Shown piece by piece: positions 11,822 through 22,640 of a DNA stretch of 64,000 nucleotides. The notes beneath the pieces are model-generated. The model was given only the letters and a program-made list of their open reading frames with translations. It was not told the DNA's origin and ran no database searches. Every line of letters begins with the position of its first letter. The stretch's first letter is position 1. Position numbers and translations under genes: made by a program. This stretch comes from DASSUW01 sp963774155 (GTDB taxonomy: Bacteria; Actinomycetota; Thermoleophilia; Solirubrobacterales; Solirubrobacteraceae): the NCBI GenBank assembly GCA_963774155.1, contig CAVZDW010000012.1, positions 682,001-746,000 of the forward strand. The letters run 5' to 3'.

Positions 11822-12229
11822 ATGCGGTTCGCCTGGGTCTTTCTCGCGCTCGCCGGTGTGATGCTCGTCGCGGGCGTCACGCTCGCGGCCTCGAGCCTCT
11901 CCACGCAGACCATCGGCCTCTCATCGGAGCCGCTCAGCGCGGGCGACGAGCTCAGCCCCGCCCCCACCGCGACGGCCACCGCCGCCCAGGGCGGCCCGGC
12001 CGCCGAGAACGCGAACGAGCGCCGTCGCACGCGCCCGAGGCCGCCGCGCGCCACCCCGGCGCCGACCGCCGCCGCGACGGCCGCTCCGACCGCGGCGCCG
12101 CCCGTGGCCACAGACGACGGTGACGATGACGACAACTCGGGCTCGGGCTCCAGCGGGAGCGGCAGCGACGACAGCTCCGGGCGGGGCCGCGGCCGCGGGC
12201 GCGGTCGAGGAGGCGACGACGACGATTGA
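11822..12229 (+). CDS. small exported/anchored protein with Asp-rich Gly-Arg tail
   Basis: The 135-residue protein has an N-terminal hydrophobic segment (about 4-26). An Ala/Pro/Thr-rich linker with a basic ERRRTRPRPPR patch follows. The Asp/Ser/Gly-rich C-terminus ends in GRGRGRGRGGDDDD, essentially the same last residues as the product of 9169-9639. It follows the histidine kinase after 24 nt and is likely co-expressed. The mirrored placement of two such proteins around one two-component system suggests they belong to its output or sensing module. The function is unknown; metal binding is a guess. Confidence 0.55.
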   Translation: MRFAWVFLALAGVMLVAGVTLAASSLSTQTIGLSSEPLSAGDELSPAPTATATAAQGGPAAENANERRRTRPRPPRATPAPTAAATAAPTAAPPVATDDGDDDDNSGSGSSGSGSDDSSGRGRGRGRGRGGDDDD

Positions 12230-12241
12230 CAGGGCGCTAAA

Positions 12242-12264
12242 ATCTTAGTCAATCTGACTGAGAT
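12242..12264. promoter_or_regulatory. operator-like inverted repeat of clpB (putative HspR/HAIR-type site)
   Basis: ATCTTAGTC-N5-GACTGAGAT is an 8-of-9 palindrome, preceded by the -10-like TAAAAT (12238-12243) and ending 16 nt before the clpB ATG. The arrangement and right arm are the same as at the dnaK site (3294-3316). A TTGACA is seen at 12226-12231, but only 6 nt before TAAAAT, so it is not a normal -35 for that box. The core AGT-N7-ACT matches the centre of the HAIR consensus. HspR control of clpB is known in other actinobacteria. Confidence 0.55.
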
Positions 12265-12280
12265 CTAGGAAGTCCGCCCT

Positions 12281-14799
<2,519 letters not shown>

Positions 14800-14803
<4 letters not shown>

Positions 14804-15453
14804 CGCTCGAGGAAGACCTCGACCACATCGATCGGCAGCCGGACCCACACCGGGTCCGGCTCCGCCGAGTAGGAGCGCTTCTGGTCGAACTGCACGACCC
14901 ACCGCCCGGTGCGCGGATCGTCGACCGGGATCTGCCGCCGCTTGACGCTGAAGGTGCCGCACGCGCCCGAGGTGCGGCGCGCGAGCCGGACGGTCCGCTG
15001 CTCCTTGCCGCCGACCAGGTAGTGCGCGTAGACCGGCGCCGACCGCATGAAGCCGCGGCCGCGGAAGCGCACGCGCCGCGCCGGCGCCGCGGTCTTCGGC
15101 GTGAGCTTCACGTCGAGGTCGGTCACGGCCGAGAGGGCGGTCACGCGGTTCACGCTGTCGCGGACCTCCAGCGTGAAGGGCCGTTCCCCGGTGCGCTGGA
15201 ACGGCGCGTCGACGAGGACCTCGAACGCGCCGATGGCGTCGGTCGGGGCGCTGGACACCGGCACGCCGTCGATCAGGACCTCGACCGTCGTCAACGGCGC
15301 GAACGCCTCGCCCTGGACCCGGATGTCCTCGAGCTGCACGGTCGTCTTGCCGGTCGACGCGTAGCACCTCTTGAGCGGCGTCAGCGTCGCCGCGGAGGCG
15401 GGCGCCGCCGCGCCGGCGAGGGCGATCAGCGCGACGAGGGCGACCCTGGACAT
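14800..15453 (-). CDS. secreted protein of unknown function
   Basis: The 217-residue protein begins MSRVALVALIALAGAAAPASA, a clear Sec signal peptide with an AxA-type cleavage site. The mature part looks beta-rich. It contains two stretches resembling immunoglobulin-like or bacterial surface modules (VEVLIDGVPV..., FRGRGFMRSAPVYAHYLVGG) and two Cys (KRCYAS and SGACGTF) that might form a disulfide. An in-frame upstream Met at 15486 would mask the signal peptide and is rejected. It is convergent with clpB, overlapping by 4 nt. No function can be assigned. Confidence 0.7.
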
Positions 15454-15501
15454 ACCAGCCGAAGTATCCACTGGATCGGAGAACACCGCATGCGTCCGGA
15501 A

Positions 15502-15520
15502 GGATCGGATACAACGATCC
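15502..15520. promoter_or_regulatory. short perfect inverted repeat before the purD operon
   Basis: GGATCG-N7-CGATCC ends one base before the GYD-domain gene ATG, and its spacer contains GATACAA, which could serve as a -10. It may be an operator or a hairpin sequestering the start of the GYD-purD-purE-purB transcript. This is pattern recognition only; no known regulator motif was matched. Confidence 0.3.
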
Positions 15521-15521
15521 G

Positions 15522-15803
15522 ATGCCCACCTACATCATGCTCTCCACCCTCACGCCCGAGGGCGTACAGACCGTCAAGAACAACCCTTCGCGGATCCGTG
15601 AGGTCAACCAGGAGGTGGAGCAGCTCGGTGCGACCGTAAAGGCGCAATGGGCCACGCTCGGCCACTTCGACTTCGTGAACATCGTCGAGGCGCCGGACGA
15701 GAAGACCATGGCGCGCGTCTCGCTCGAGCTCGGCTCGCGCGGCACGGCCCACTACGAGTCGCTGGCCGCGATCCCGATCGACGACTTCATCGCGTCGCTT
15801 TGA
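15522..15803 (+). CDS. GYD-domain protein
   Basis: The 93-residue protein begins MPTYIMLSTLTPEGVQTV and contains the ferredoxin-like GYD/DUF fold features (VKAQWATLGHFDFVNIVEAPDEKTM). The role of this small family is unknown. It is the first gene before purD, and its TGA overlaps the purD TTG start as TTGA. It is therefore translated with the purine operon, which could hint at a regulatory or dimer-binding role there. Confidence 0.8.
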   Translation: MPTYIMLSTLTPEGVQTVKNNPSRIREVNQEVEQLGATVKAQWATLGHFDFVNIVEAPDEKTMARVSLELGSRGTAHYESLAAIPIDDFIASL

Positions 15804-17029
15804 CGCGCGTCCTCGTCGTCGGCGGCGGCGGCCGCGAGCACGCGATCGTGCGGGCGCTGAAGCGCTCGCCCCGGCAGCCGGAGCTGCTCTGCACCCCGGG
15901 CAACGCCGGGATCGCGGGTGACGCGCGGATCGTGGAGGCGGAGGACGTCGCCGCCTTCGCCGCCGCCGAGGGCGTGGACCTCGTGGTGATCGGCCCGGAG
16001 GCGCCGCTCGTCGCGGGCCTGGCGGACGACTGCGCGGCCGCCGGCGTCACCTGCTTCGGACCGTCGGCCGCCGCCGCGCGGCTGGAGGGCTCGAAGGCGT
16101 ACGCCAAGGAGATCATGGAGGCCGCCGGCGTCCCCACGGCGGCGCACGCGGTGGTGCAGTCGGTGGATGACGGTCTCGCCGCGATCTCCGGCTACCCGAC
16201 CGTGATCAAGGCCGACGGCCTCGCGGCGGGCAAGGGCGTGGTGATCGCGGCCGGCGAGGCCGAGGCCCGTGCCGCCCTCGAGGAGATGCTCGTCGAGCGG
16301 CGCTTCGGCGAGATGCCGGTGGTGGTGGAGGAGTTCCTCGACGGCGCCGAGCTCTCGCTGCTCGCGCTGTGCGACGGCGAGATCGCGCTCCCGCTCGCCC
16401 CGGCGCGCGACTTCAAGCGCATCGGCGACGGCGACACCGGCCCGAACACGGGCGGGATGGGCTCCTTCAGCCCCGTGGCGGAGGTCGACGCGGCGCTCGT
16501 GGAGCGCATCCGGGCGGAGATCCTGCAGCCGATGGTCGACGAGCTGGCGGGGCGCGGCACGCCGTTCCACGGCGTCCTCTACGCCGGCCTGATGCTCACC
16601 GCCGACGGCGTCAAGGTGGTCGAGTTCAACGTCCGCTTCGGCGATCCCGAGACGCAGGCGGTGCTCCCGCGGCTGCGCTCGGACCTGCTCGACCTGCTCG
16701 AGCGCGTGACGCGGCCCGGCGGGCTGGCCGGCGCGACCCTCGAATGGGACGCGCGCGCAGCGGTCACGGTGGTGATGGCCTCGCGCGGGTATCCCGCCAG
16801 CTCGTCCTCGGGCGACGTGATCTCCGGGCTCGACCGCGTGCCCGAGGGCGTCGAGGTCACCCATGCGGGCACGGCCTGGCGCGGCGGCGACGTGGTCACC
16901 GCGGGTGGCCGGGTCCTCAACGTGACCGCTCTCGGCGACGAGCTGCGGTCGGCCCGCGAGCATGCGTATGCTGCCGCCGACGTGATCGCGTTCGACGGCC
17001 GCCAGCTGCGCAAGGACATCGCCGCATGA
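15800..17029 (+). CDS. purD: phosphoribosylamine-glycine ligase (GAR synthetase)
   Basis: This is the second step of purine synthesis: phosphoribosylamine plus glycine plus ATP gives GAR. The 409-residue ATP-grasp enzyme starts MTRVLVVGGGGREHAI, and the TTG at 15800 overlaps the GYD stop. ATP-grasp features are VIKADGLAAGKGV, GDGDTGPNTGGMGSFSP and VVEFNVRFGDPETQ. The purE start overlaps its stop as ATGA. The length and motifs are normal. Confidence 0.95.
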   Translation: MTRVLVVGGGGREHAIVRALKRSPRQPELLCTPGNAGIAGDARIVEAEDVAAFAAAEGVDLVVIGPEAPLVAGLADDCAAAGVTCFGPSAAAARLEGSKAYAKEIMEAAGVPTAAHAVVQSVDDGLAAISGYPTVIKADGLAAGKGVVIAAGEAEARAALEEMLVERRFGEMPVVVEEFLDGAELSLLALCDGEIALPLAPARDFKRIGDGDTGPNTGGMGSFSPVAEVDAALVERIRAEILQPMVDELAGRGTPFHGVLYAGLMLTADGVKVVEFNVRFGDPETQAVLPRLRSDLLDLLERVTRPGGLAGATLEWDARAAVTVVMASRGYPASSSSGDVISGLDRVPEGVEVTHAGTAWRGGDVVTAGGRVLNVTALGDELRSAREHAYAAADVIAFDGRQLRKDIAA

Positions 17030-17490
17030 CCCAGGAACCGGTGGCCGAGGCCACGGTGGAGGCCGAGTTCGAGGGCCTCGAGGTCGACGCGCCACGCGTC
17101 GGCATCCTCATGGGCTCCAAGAGCGACATGCCGGCCATGGAGGCCGCGAGCGAGGAGCTCACCAAGCGCGGCATCAGCCACGAGGTGCGCGTGATGTCGG
17201 CCCATCGCGAGCCCGACACCGTGTCGGACTACGCGAAGAACGCCCAGATGCGCGGCCTGCGGGTCATCATCGCGGGCGCCGGGCTGTCGGCCGCGCTTCC
17301 GGGCGTGGTGGCCGCCCACACGGCGCTGCCGGTCATCGGCGTGCCGCTGACGTCGTCGAAGTCGGTCGCGGGCGGGCTCGACGCCCTGCTCTCGATCGCC
17401 CAGATGCCGCCGGGCGTGCCGGTGGCGTGCGTGGGCGTGGACAGCGCGCGCAACGCGGCCGTGCTCGCCGCGCGCATACTGGAAGCGTGA
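17026..17490 (+). CDS. purE: N5-carboxyaminoimidazole ribonucleotide mutase, class I PurE
   Basis: The enzyme interconverts N5-CAIR and CAIR. The 154-residue protein has an acidic N-terminal extension of about 25 residues before the usual start at VGILMGSKSDMP. The active-site motif MSAHREPD is present, as are GAGLSAALPGVVAAHT and PVIGVPL. No purK is seen in the window, although bacterial PurE of this class needs PurK or a bicarbonate route. It is joined by ATGA to purD and GTGA to purB. Confidence 0.94.
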   Translation: MTQEPVAEATVEAEFEGLEVDAPRVGILMGSKSDMPAMEAASEELTKRGISHEVRVMSAHREPDTVSDYAKNAQMRGLRVIIAGAGLSAALPGVVAAHTALPVIGVPLTSSKSVAGGLDALLSIAQMPPGVPVACVGVDSARNAAVLAARILEA

Positions 17491-18758
17491 TCGCGCGCTA
17501 CACGCGCCCGGAGCTGGGCGCGATCTGGACCGACGAGGCTCGCATGACCGCGTGGCGCGATGTCGAGGTCGCGGCCGCCGAGGCGCTCGACGAGCCTTCG
17601 CCGGAGGATCTCGAAGCGATCCGCGCCGCCACCTTCACGGTCGAGGCGGTCAAGGAGCGCGAGGCGGTCACCGACCACGACGTGGCCGCCTTCGTCGACG
17701 TCCTCTCGGCCAGTGCCGGCCCGGCGGGGCGCTGGATCCACTACGGGCTGACCTCCTCCGACGTGCTCGACACCGCGCTGGCGCTGCAGCTGCGCCGCGC
17801 GGGCGAGGTCATCCTCCCCGGGGCGCGCGAGCTGGCGCGGGCCCTGGCCGAGCAGGCGCGCGTCCATGCGGGCACGCTGACCGTCGGCCGCACCCACGGC
17901 GTGCACGCCGAGCCGACCTCGTTCGGGCTCAAGCTCGCCGGATTTGCGCTCGAGGCCCACCGCAACGCCGACCGGCTCGAGCGCGCCTTCGCGCAGGCCG
18001 CCACCGGCGCGATCTCGGGTGCCGTCGGCACCTACGCGTCGCTCGGCCCGGAGTACGAGGCGCGCGTCCTCGAGCGGCTCGGGCTGGCCGCCGAGCCGGT
18101 CTCCACCCAGGTCGTGCCGCGCGACCGCCACGCCGAGCTGCTCAGCGCGATCGCCCTCGCGGGCGCGGGGCTGGAGCGCTTCGCCCAGGAGATCCGCCAC
18201 CTGCAGCGCACCGAGGTGCGCGAGGTCGAGGAGCCGTTCCGCGCCGGCCAGAAGGGCTCGAGCGCGATGCCGCACAAGCGCAACCCGATCACCACCGAGC
18301 GGATCTGCGGCCTGGCCCGCGTCCTGCGCGGCTACGCCCAGACGGGGCTGGAGAACGTCGCCCTCTGGCACGAGCGCGACATCTCGCACTCGGGCGCCGA
18401 GCGGGTCGTCCTGCCCGACGCGACGATCCTGCTCGACTACATGCAGTCGCTGGCGCTGCGCGTGGCGCGCGGGATGGTCGTCCACGAGGACCGCATGCTG
18501 GCGAACCTCGAGCTCACCTCCGGCGCGCTCTTCTCCCAGCGCGTGCTGCTGGCCCTCGTCGCGCAAGGCATGCAGCGCGACGACGCCTACCGGCTGGTCC
18601 AGCGGCTCGCCCAGCAGGCCTGGGACACCGGGACGCCTTTGCGAGACTTGCTGCAACAGGAGCCCGGCGTGGAGCTCGACCTCGACGCCGTGTTCGACTA
18701 CGCGCACTACATCCGCTACGTGCCGGAAGTGCTGGACCGGTTGGAGGTCATCCCATGA
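17487..18758 (+). CDS. purB: adenylosuccinate lyase
   Basis: The enzyme cleaves SAICAR and adenylosuccinate, releasing fumarate. The GTG start at 17487 overlaps the purE stop, giving 423 residues. Family motifs include HYGLTSSDVLDTA, TVGRTHGVHAEPT and the signature GSSAMPHKRNPIT with its mobile-loop serines. The C-terminal ADSL domain ends YVPEVLDRL. The following M24 peptidase overlaps it as ATGA. Confidence 0.96.
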   Translation: MIARYTRPELGAIWTDEARMTAWRDVEVAAAEALDEPSPEDLEAIRAATFTVEAVKEREAVTDHDVAAFVDVLSASAGPAGRWIHYGLTSSDVLDTALALQLRRAGEVILPGARELARALAEQARVHAGTLTVGRTHGVHAEPTSFGLKLAGFALEAHRNADRLERAFAQAATGAISGAVGTYASLGPEYEARVLERLGLAAEPVSTQVVPRDRHAELLSAIALAGAGLERFAQEIRHLQRTEVREVEEPFRAGQKGSSAMPHKRNPITTERICGLARVLRGYAQTGLENVALWHERDISHSGAERVVLPDATILLDYMQSLALRVARGMVVHEDRMLANLELTSGALFSQRVLLALVAQGMQRDDAYRLVQRLAQQAWDTGTPLRDLLQQEPGVELDLDAVFDYAHYIRYVPEVLDRLEVIP

Positions 18759-19855
18759 GCGATGCGTTGTTGATCTACGGCTCGCCGGAGCACTCGGCCG
18801 ACCTCTTCCATGCCGTCCCGACGGGGATCATCGACCCGTTCCTCTACATCGAGACGAACGGGACCAAGGCCGCCACGATCTCCGTGCTCGACTCCCACAA
18901 GGTCGAGCCGTACGGCATCGACGTGCTCGACCTCTTCGCCCTCGGCGCCGACGAGCTGCTCAGCCGCGGCATCTCCCGCCACGAGGTCGAGCTCGAGTTC
19001 GTGCGCCGCGCGTGCGAGAAGGTCGGCGTCAGCAGCGCCGTCGTGCCGTCCGAGTTCCCGGTCGGCGTCGCCGACTACCTGCGCGGTCACGGCGTCGAGA
19101 TCGTGGTCGATCCCGAGGCGTTCGTCACCAAGCGCCGGGTCAAGACCGAGGCCGAGATCGAGGGCATCCGGCGCGCGCAGCGGGCGGCCGACCAGGCGAT
19201 GGCCGTCGGCGCCCGCATGGTGCGCGAGGGCGGCGCCACCAGCGAGGCCGTCCGCGAGGCCATGCAGGCCGTCTGCGACGAGCACGACTGCGACCTCCCC
19301 GACGACGTCATCGTCGCCCACGGGCCGCAGTCGGCGATCGGCCACGAGGCTGGCCACGGCCCGATCGGCGAGGGCGAGGTCGTGATCATCGACATCTGGC
19401 CGCGCGACCGCGTCTCACGCTGCTGGGCCGACATGACGCGGACGTTCATCGCCGGCGGCATGGAGCCGCCCGAGGAGATCCTCGAGTACTGGCGGCTCAC
19501 CCGCGAGTCGCTCGACCGCGCGTTCGCCGAGGTCCTTGCCGGCGCCGACTGCCAGCAGATCTACGGGATCTCGTGCGAGCCGTTCGAGAACGCCGGCTAC
19601 CCGACCCAGCGCAGCAAGCCGGCCGGGCAGTCGCTCGAGGAGGGCTACTACCACTCGCTCGGTCACGGGGTCGGACTCGAGGTGCACGAGCGCCCCAACC
19701 TCGGCCGCACCCCGGACACGCTCCTGGCGGGCGACGTGATCACGCTCGAGCCCGGCTGTTACAGCAAGGCGCTCGGCGGCGTCCGCCTCGAGGACCTCGT
19801 GCTGGTCCTCGAGGACGGCGCCGAGCTGCTCACCGACTTCCCGTACGACCTCTAA
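18755..19855 (+). CDS. M24-family metallopeptidase (Xaa-Pro aminopeptidase-like)
   Basis: The 366-residue protein has a creatinase-type N-domain (about 1-130) and a pita-bread catalytic domain. Probable metal ligands are two Asp 11 residues apart in IIDIWPRDRVSRCWADMT, His in SLGHGVGLEVHE, and Glu in TLEPGCY and RLEDLVLV. Substrates are expected to be peptides with proline at position two. It is translationally coupled to purB, although no purine role is obvious; this looks like operon hitch-hiking. Confidence 0.85.
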   Translation: MSDALLIYGSPEHSADLFHAVPTGIIDPFLYIETNGTKAATISVLDSHKVEPYGIDVLDLFALGADELLSRGISRHEVELEFVRRACEKVGVSSAVVPSEFPVGVADYLRGHGVEIVVDPEAFVTKRRVKTEAEIEGIRRAQRAADQAMAVGARMVREGGATSEAVREAMQAVCDEHDCDLPDDVIVAHGPQSAIGHEAGHGPIGEGEVVIIDIWPRDRVSRCWADMTRTFIAGGMEPPEEILEYWRLTRESLDRAFAEVLAGADCQQIYGISCEPFENAGYPTQRSKPAGQSLEEGYYHSLGHGVGLEVHERPNLGRTPDTLLAGDVITLEPGCYSKALGGVRLEDLVLVLEDGAELLTDFPYDL

Positions 19856-20794
19856 CAGAGGTTCTGGTCGGCCACGATGTTGACCGTCACCGCGTTGCTC
19901 GGGCCCGAGCGGTTGCCCGCGCGGTCGACGGCGACCACGAACCAGGTGCCGACGCCCGGCGGCGTGTACTGGAACGAGGACGTCGCGCCCGGCGGCGTGA
20001 GCACCCAGAACCGGTCGTTGCGGTAGAGCTCGTACTCGATCGCCGACGGCGGGTCGGCGTTGTCCGTCGAGCCGGTCCAGCGGAGCACCTGGCTGCCGCA
20101 GTTGTCGTTCAGGTCCTCGACCGTCAGGTTCGCCGGCGCGGTGGGCGGTGTCGAGTCCCCGTTCCCCGCGAGCGTGACGGTGACCGTGTTGCTCAGCCCG
20201 GACACGTTGCCCGCGAAGTCGCGCGCGCGGACCTGGAACGTGTGCGTGCCCGGCGGGATCGTGCGCAGCGTGGTCGACGGGGTGCCGATGTACGGATGCT
20301 GCGCGGAGGCGCCGACCTGCCCGTCGATCAGCACGTCGTAGCTGAACGACCAGCGGTCGGACGAGCGGTCCCAGGCGAGCGACACGGTGGAGATCGACGA
20401 CCCGGTCACCCGGAGATTGGCGGGCGTGGTGGGCGCGGTGACGTCGGGCGCCGTGGTCCCGGTGATGGGAGCGCTGTAACCGGAGACGTTGCCGGAGGGG
20501 TCCATGGCCTGGACCTGGAAGCTCCGCGTGTAGCTCGGCACCAGCCCGGTGAAGGTCTTGGTCGTGCTGTTCGGAGGGTGGTAGATGCCGCCGGCGATGT
20601 AGGCGTGGAGCTTGCCCGAGTTGTCCGTCGAGGCGTTCCAGGCGATCGTGATCGAGTCGTCGGTGACCGCGACGACGCGGACGTTGGTGGGCGTGGTCGG
20701 CGGCGTCGTGTCGCGTCTGGGTCCCGCCGACGCGGTTGGGGCGAGCGACGGCGAGTGCGACGAGGACGGCACAGCAGGCGAGGCTGAGCTTCAT
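19852..20794 (-). CDS. secreted triple FN3-domain protein, frame broken near the signal peptide
   Basis: The body of about 300 residues holds three fibronectin type III modules, each opening with a TxPTTP(T/A)N-type hinge (near residues 22, 112 and 206 of the downstream frame). A good signal peptide, MKLSLACCAVLVALAVA, begins at 20794 but in a different frame. Removing one base near 20741-20748 would join it to PTASAGPRRD and the FN3 body. As written, translation could only start inside, at 20772, giving a non-exported protein. It is either a sequence error or a damaged gene. FN3 proteins of this kind are usually surface or carbohydrate-associated. Confidence 0.65.
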
Positions 20795-20883
20795 CGGATT
20801 TCCCCCGGACGTTGCGGTTCCCGGTGGTATACGGCGCGTTACCGCTGCCGGTTCTGGCAGGTGCCTGATCTAGCCTGTGAGGC

Positions 20884-21753
20884 GTGACCGGCCTGACCCT
20901 GCTGGCCTCCGGCAAGGTGCGCGAGCTCTACGAGCTCGGCGACGACCTGCTGATGGTGGCCTCCGACCGCATCTCGACCTATGACGTCGTCCACCCGACC
21001 CCGATCCCCGACAAGGGGAAGGTGCTCACCGCCCTCTCGGTCCTGTGGTTCGACCTGACCAACGGTGTCATCCCCAACCACCTGATCTCGGCCACCGACG
21101 GCGTCCCGGACGAGTTCCGCGGCCGCGCCCTGCGCGTGAAGCGCCTGCAGATGCTGCCGGTGGAGTGCGTCGTGCGCGGGTACCTCTCCGGCTCGGGCTG
21201 GAAGGACTATCAGGCGACCGGGAAGGTCTCGGGCATCGAGCTGCCACCGGGGCTGCGCGAGTCCGAGCAGCTCCCCGAGCCGATCTTCACGCCGTCGACG
21301 AAGGCCGATGTGGGGCACGACGAAGCCATCGACTTCGACCAGGCCGCCGAGCTGGCCGGCTCCCGGGAGCTCGCCGCGAAGCTGCGGGACGCCTCGCTCG
21401 AGGTCTACGACCGCATCGCCCGCCACGCCCGGTCGCGCGGGATCATCCTCGCCGACACGAAGTTCGAGTTCGGGCTGGACGCCGAAGGCACGCTGACGCT
21501 GGGCGACGAGGTCTGCACGCCGGACTCCTCGCGCTTCTGGCCGGCCGACCGCTACGAGGTCGGACAGGGCCAGCCGAGCTTCGACAAGCAGTACGTGCGC
21601 GACTGGGCGTCCGGCACCGGCTGGGACAAGACCCCGCCCGCCCCGCCCATTCCGGACGACGTGGTCCAGCAGACCCGCGAGCGCTACGTGACCGCGTACG
21701 AGCGGCTGTCCGGCGAGCCGTTCTCGGCCTGGCTGGACCGGACGGCGCCGTGA
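20884..21753 (+). CDS. purC: SAICAR synthetase
   Basis: The enzyme condenses CAIR with aspartate using ATP. The 289-residue protein has a GTG start. Motifs include LLASGKVRELYEL, DRISTYDVVHPTPIPDKG, VRGYLSGSGWKDYQ, ADTKFEFG and DEVCTPDSSRFW. It begins the second purine block and overlaps purS by GTGA. The length is typical of the SAICAR synthetase form close to the yeast-type enzyme. Confidence 0.95.
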   Translation: MTGLTLLASGKVRELYELGDDLLMVASDRISTYDVVHPTPIPDKGKVLTALSVLWFDLTNGVIPNHLISATDGVPDEFRGRALRVKRLQMLPVECVVRGYLSGSGWKDYQATGKVSGIELPPGLRESEQLPEPIFTPSTKADVGHDEAIDFDQAAELAGSRELAAKLRDASLEVYDRIARHARSRGIILADTKFEFGLDAEGTLTLGDEVCTPDSSRFWPADRYEVGQGQPSFDKQYVRDWASGTGWDKTPPAPPIPDDVVQQTRERYVTAYERLSGEPFSAWLDRTAP

Positions 21754-22007
21754 GGGTGACGGTCCTCATCCGGCCCAAGGCCGGGATCCTCGATCCGCAG
21801 GGCCAGGCGGTCGAGCGGGCCTTGCCCGCGCTCGGGTTCAGCGGCGTGTCCAACGTGCACGTCGGTCGGCTCGTGGAGCTCGACGTCGACGATCCGGACC
21901 GGGTCGACGAGATGTGCGAGCGCCTGCTCACGAACCCTCATCGACAACTCCAATGGCCGGAGCCATTGGTTCGTCGACCGCAGGGCCGGACGCCTACGAG
22001 GGATCCA
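21750..22007 (+). CDS. purS: FGAM synthase subunit PurS, reading into purQ
   Basis: PurS bridges PurQ and PurL in the three-part FGAM synthase. Residues 1-63 match the family (RPKAGILDPQGQAVERALPALGF, then a Val/Leu-rich strand and DEMCERLLTNP). After about 21938 the frame encodes an unfamiliar linker and then runs without a stop into PurQ, making an apparent 296-residue fusion to 22640. A one-base shift near 21936-21940 would instead give LIDNS... and a TGA at 22009-22011 that overlaps the purQ GTG, exactly like the other junctions in this operon. The fused reading frame is therefore probably artefactual or recent. Confidence 0.75.
21950..21969. repeat. perfect hairpin at the purS-purQ junction
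   Basis: CCAATGGC-CGGA-GCCATTGG is a perfect 8-bp stem with a 4-base loop. The flanks GAC and GTC extend the symmetry after a small internal mismatch. It lies 38 nt before the purQ GTG, in the stretch where the purS frame is disturbed. It has no U-tract, so it is not a classic terminator. It may affect purQ translation or sequencing accuracy. Confidence 0.5.
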
Positions 22008-22640
22008 GTGAAGTTCGGGGTCGTCCAGTTCCCCGGCTCGTGCGACGAGCGGGATGCGCTGCTCGCTGCGCGGCGGGTCGGTGAAGCCGAGCTGCTCTGG
22101 CACGCGGACGCGGACCTGCACGGGGCGGACGCGGTGATCATCCCCGGCGGCTTCTCCTACGGCGACTACCTGCGCGTGGGGGCGATCGCCCGCTTCTCGC
22201 CGGTCATGGGAGAGGTGGCGCGGTTCGCGGCCGAAGGCGGGCTCGTGCTCGGGATCTGCAACGGCTTCCAGGTGCTGTGCGAGGCCGGCCTGCTGCCGGG
22301 GGCGCTGCTCCCCAACACGTCGCTGCGCTTCGTCTGCCGCCAGGTCGAGCTCGAGGTCGTCAACACGTCGATCCCGTGGACGCGCTCGCTCGAGCTGGGG
22401 CAGCGGCTGTCGATCCCGGCCAAGCACACGACCGGCCGCTACTGGGCGCAGGACCTCCCCGACGAGCAGATCGTCGTGCGGTACGCCCCGGGCCACAACT
22501 TCAACGGCTCGATGGACGACATCGCCGGCGTCTGCAACCCCGAGGGGAACGTGATGGGCCTCATGCCGCACCCGGAGCATGCCGTGGACGTCCTCACCGG
22601 CTCGGTCGACGGCTTGGCCCTGATCGGCGGGCCGGCGTGA
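22008..22640 (+). CDS. purQ: FGAM synthase glutamine amidotransferase subunit
   Basis: PurQ supplies ammonia from glutamine for FGAR to FGAM conversion. From GTG 22008 it has 210 residues, normal for the family. The nucleophile Cys lies in LGICNGFQVLCEAG, and the His and Glu of the triad in MPHPEHA. FVQFPGS-type and GGFSYGDYLRVG motifs are also present. It is in frame with the upstream purS reading frame, so a fusion is formally possible. It overlaps purL as GTGA. Confidence 0.94.
   Translation: MKFGVVQFPGSCDERDALLAARRVGEAELLWHADADLHGADAVIIPGGFSYGDYLRVGAIARFSPVMGEVARFAAEGGLVLGICNGFQVLCEAGLLPGALLPNTSLRFVCRQVELEVVNTSIPWTRSLELGQRLSIPAKHTTGRYWAQDLPDEQIVVRYAPGHNFNGSMDDIAGVCNPEGNVMGLMPHPEHAVDVLTGSVDGLALIGGPA

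Noticed and set aside
12226..12231. TTGACA as the -35 of clpB
   Set aside because: Only 6 nt before the TAAAAT box; no good -10 at 16-18 nt, so it is left unassigned.
21750..22640. Genuine evolved PurS-PurQ fusion enzyme
   Set aside because: The linker is unlike either family, and a one-base shift restores a normal PurS end with the usual GTGA overlap.
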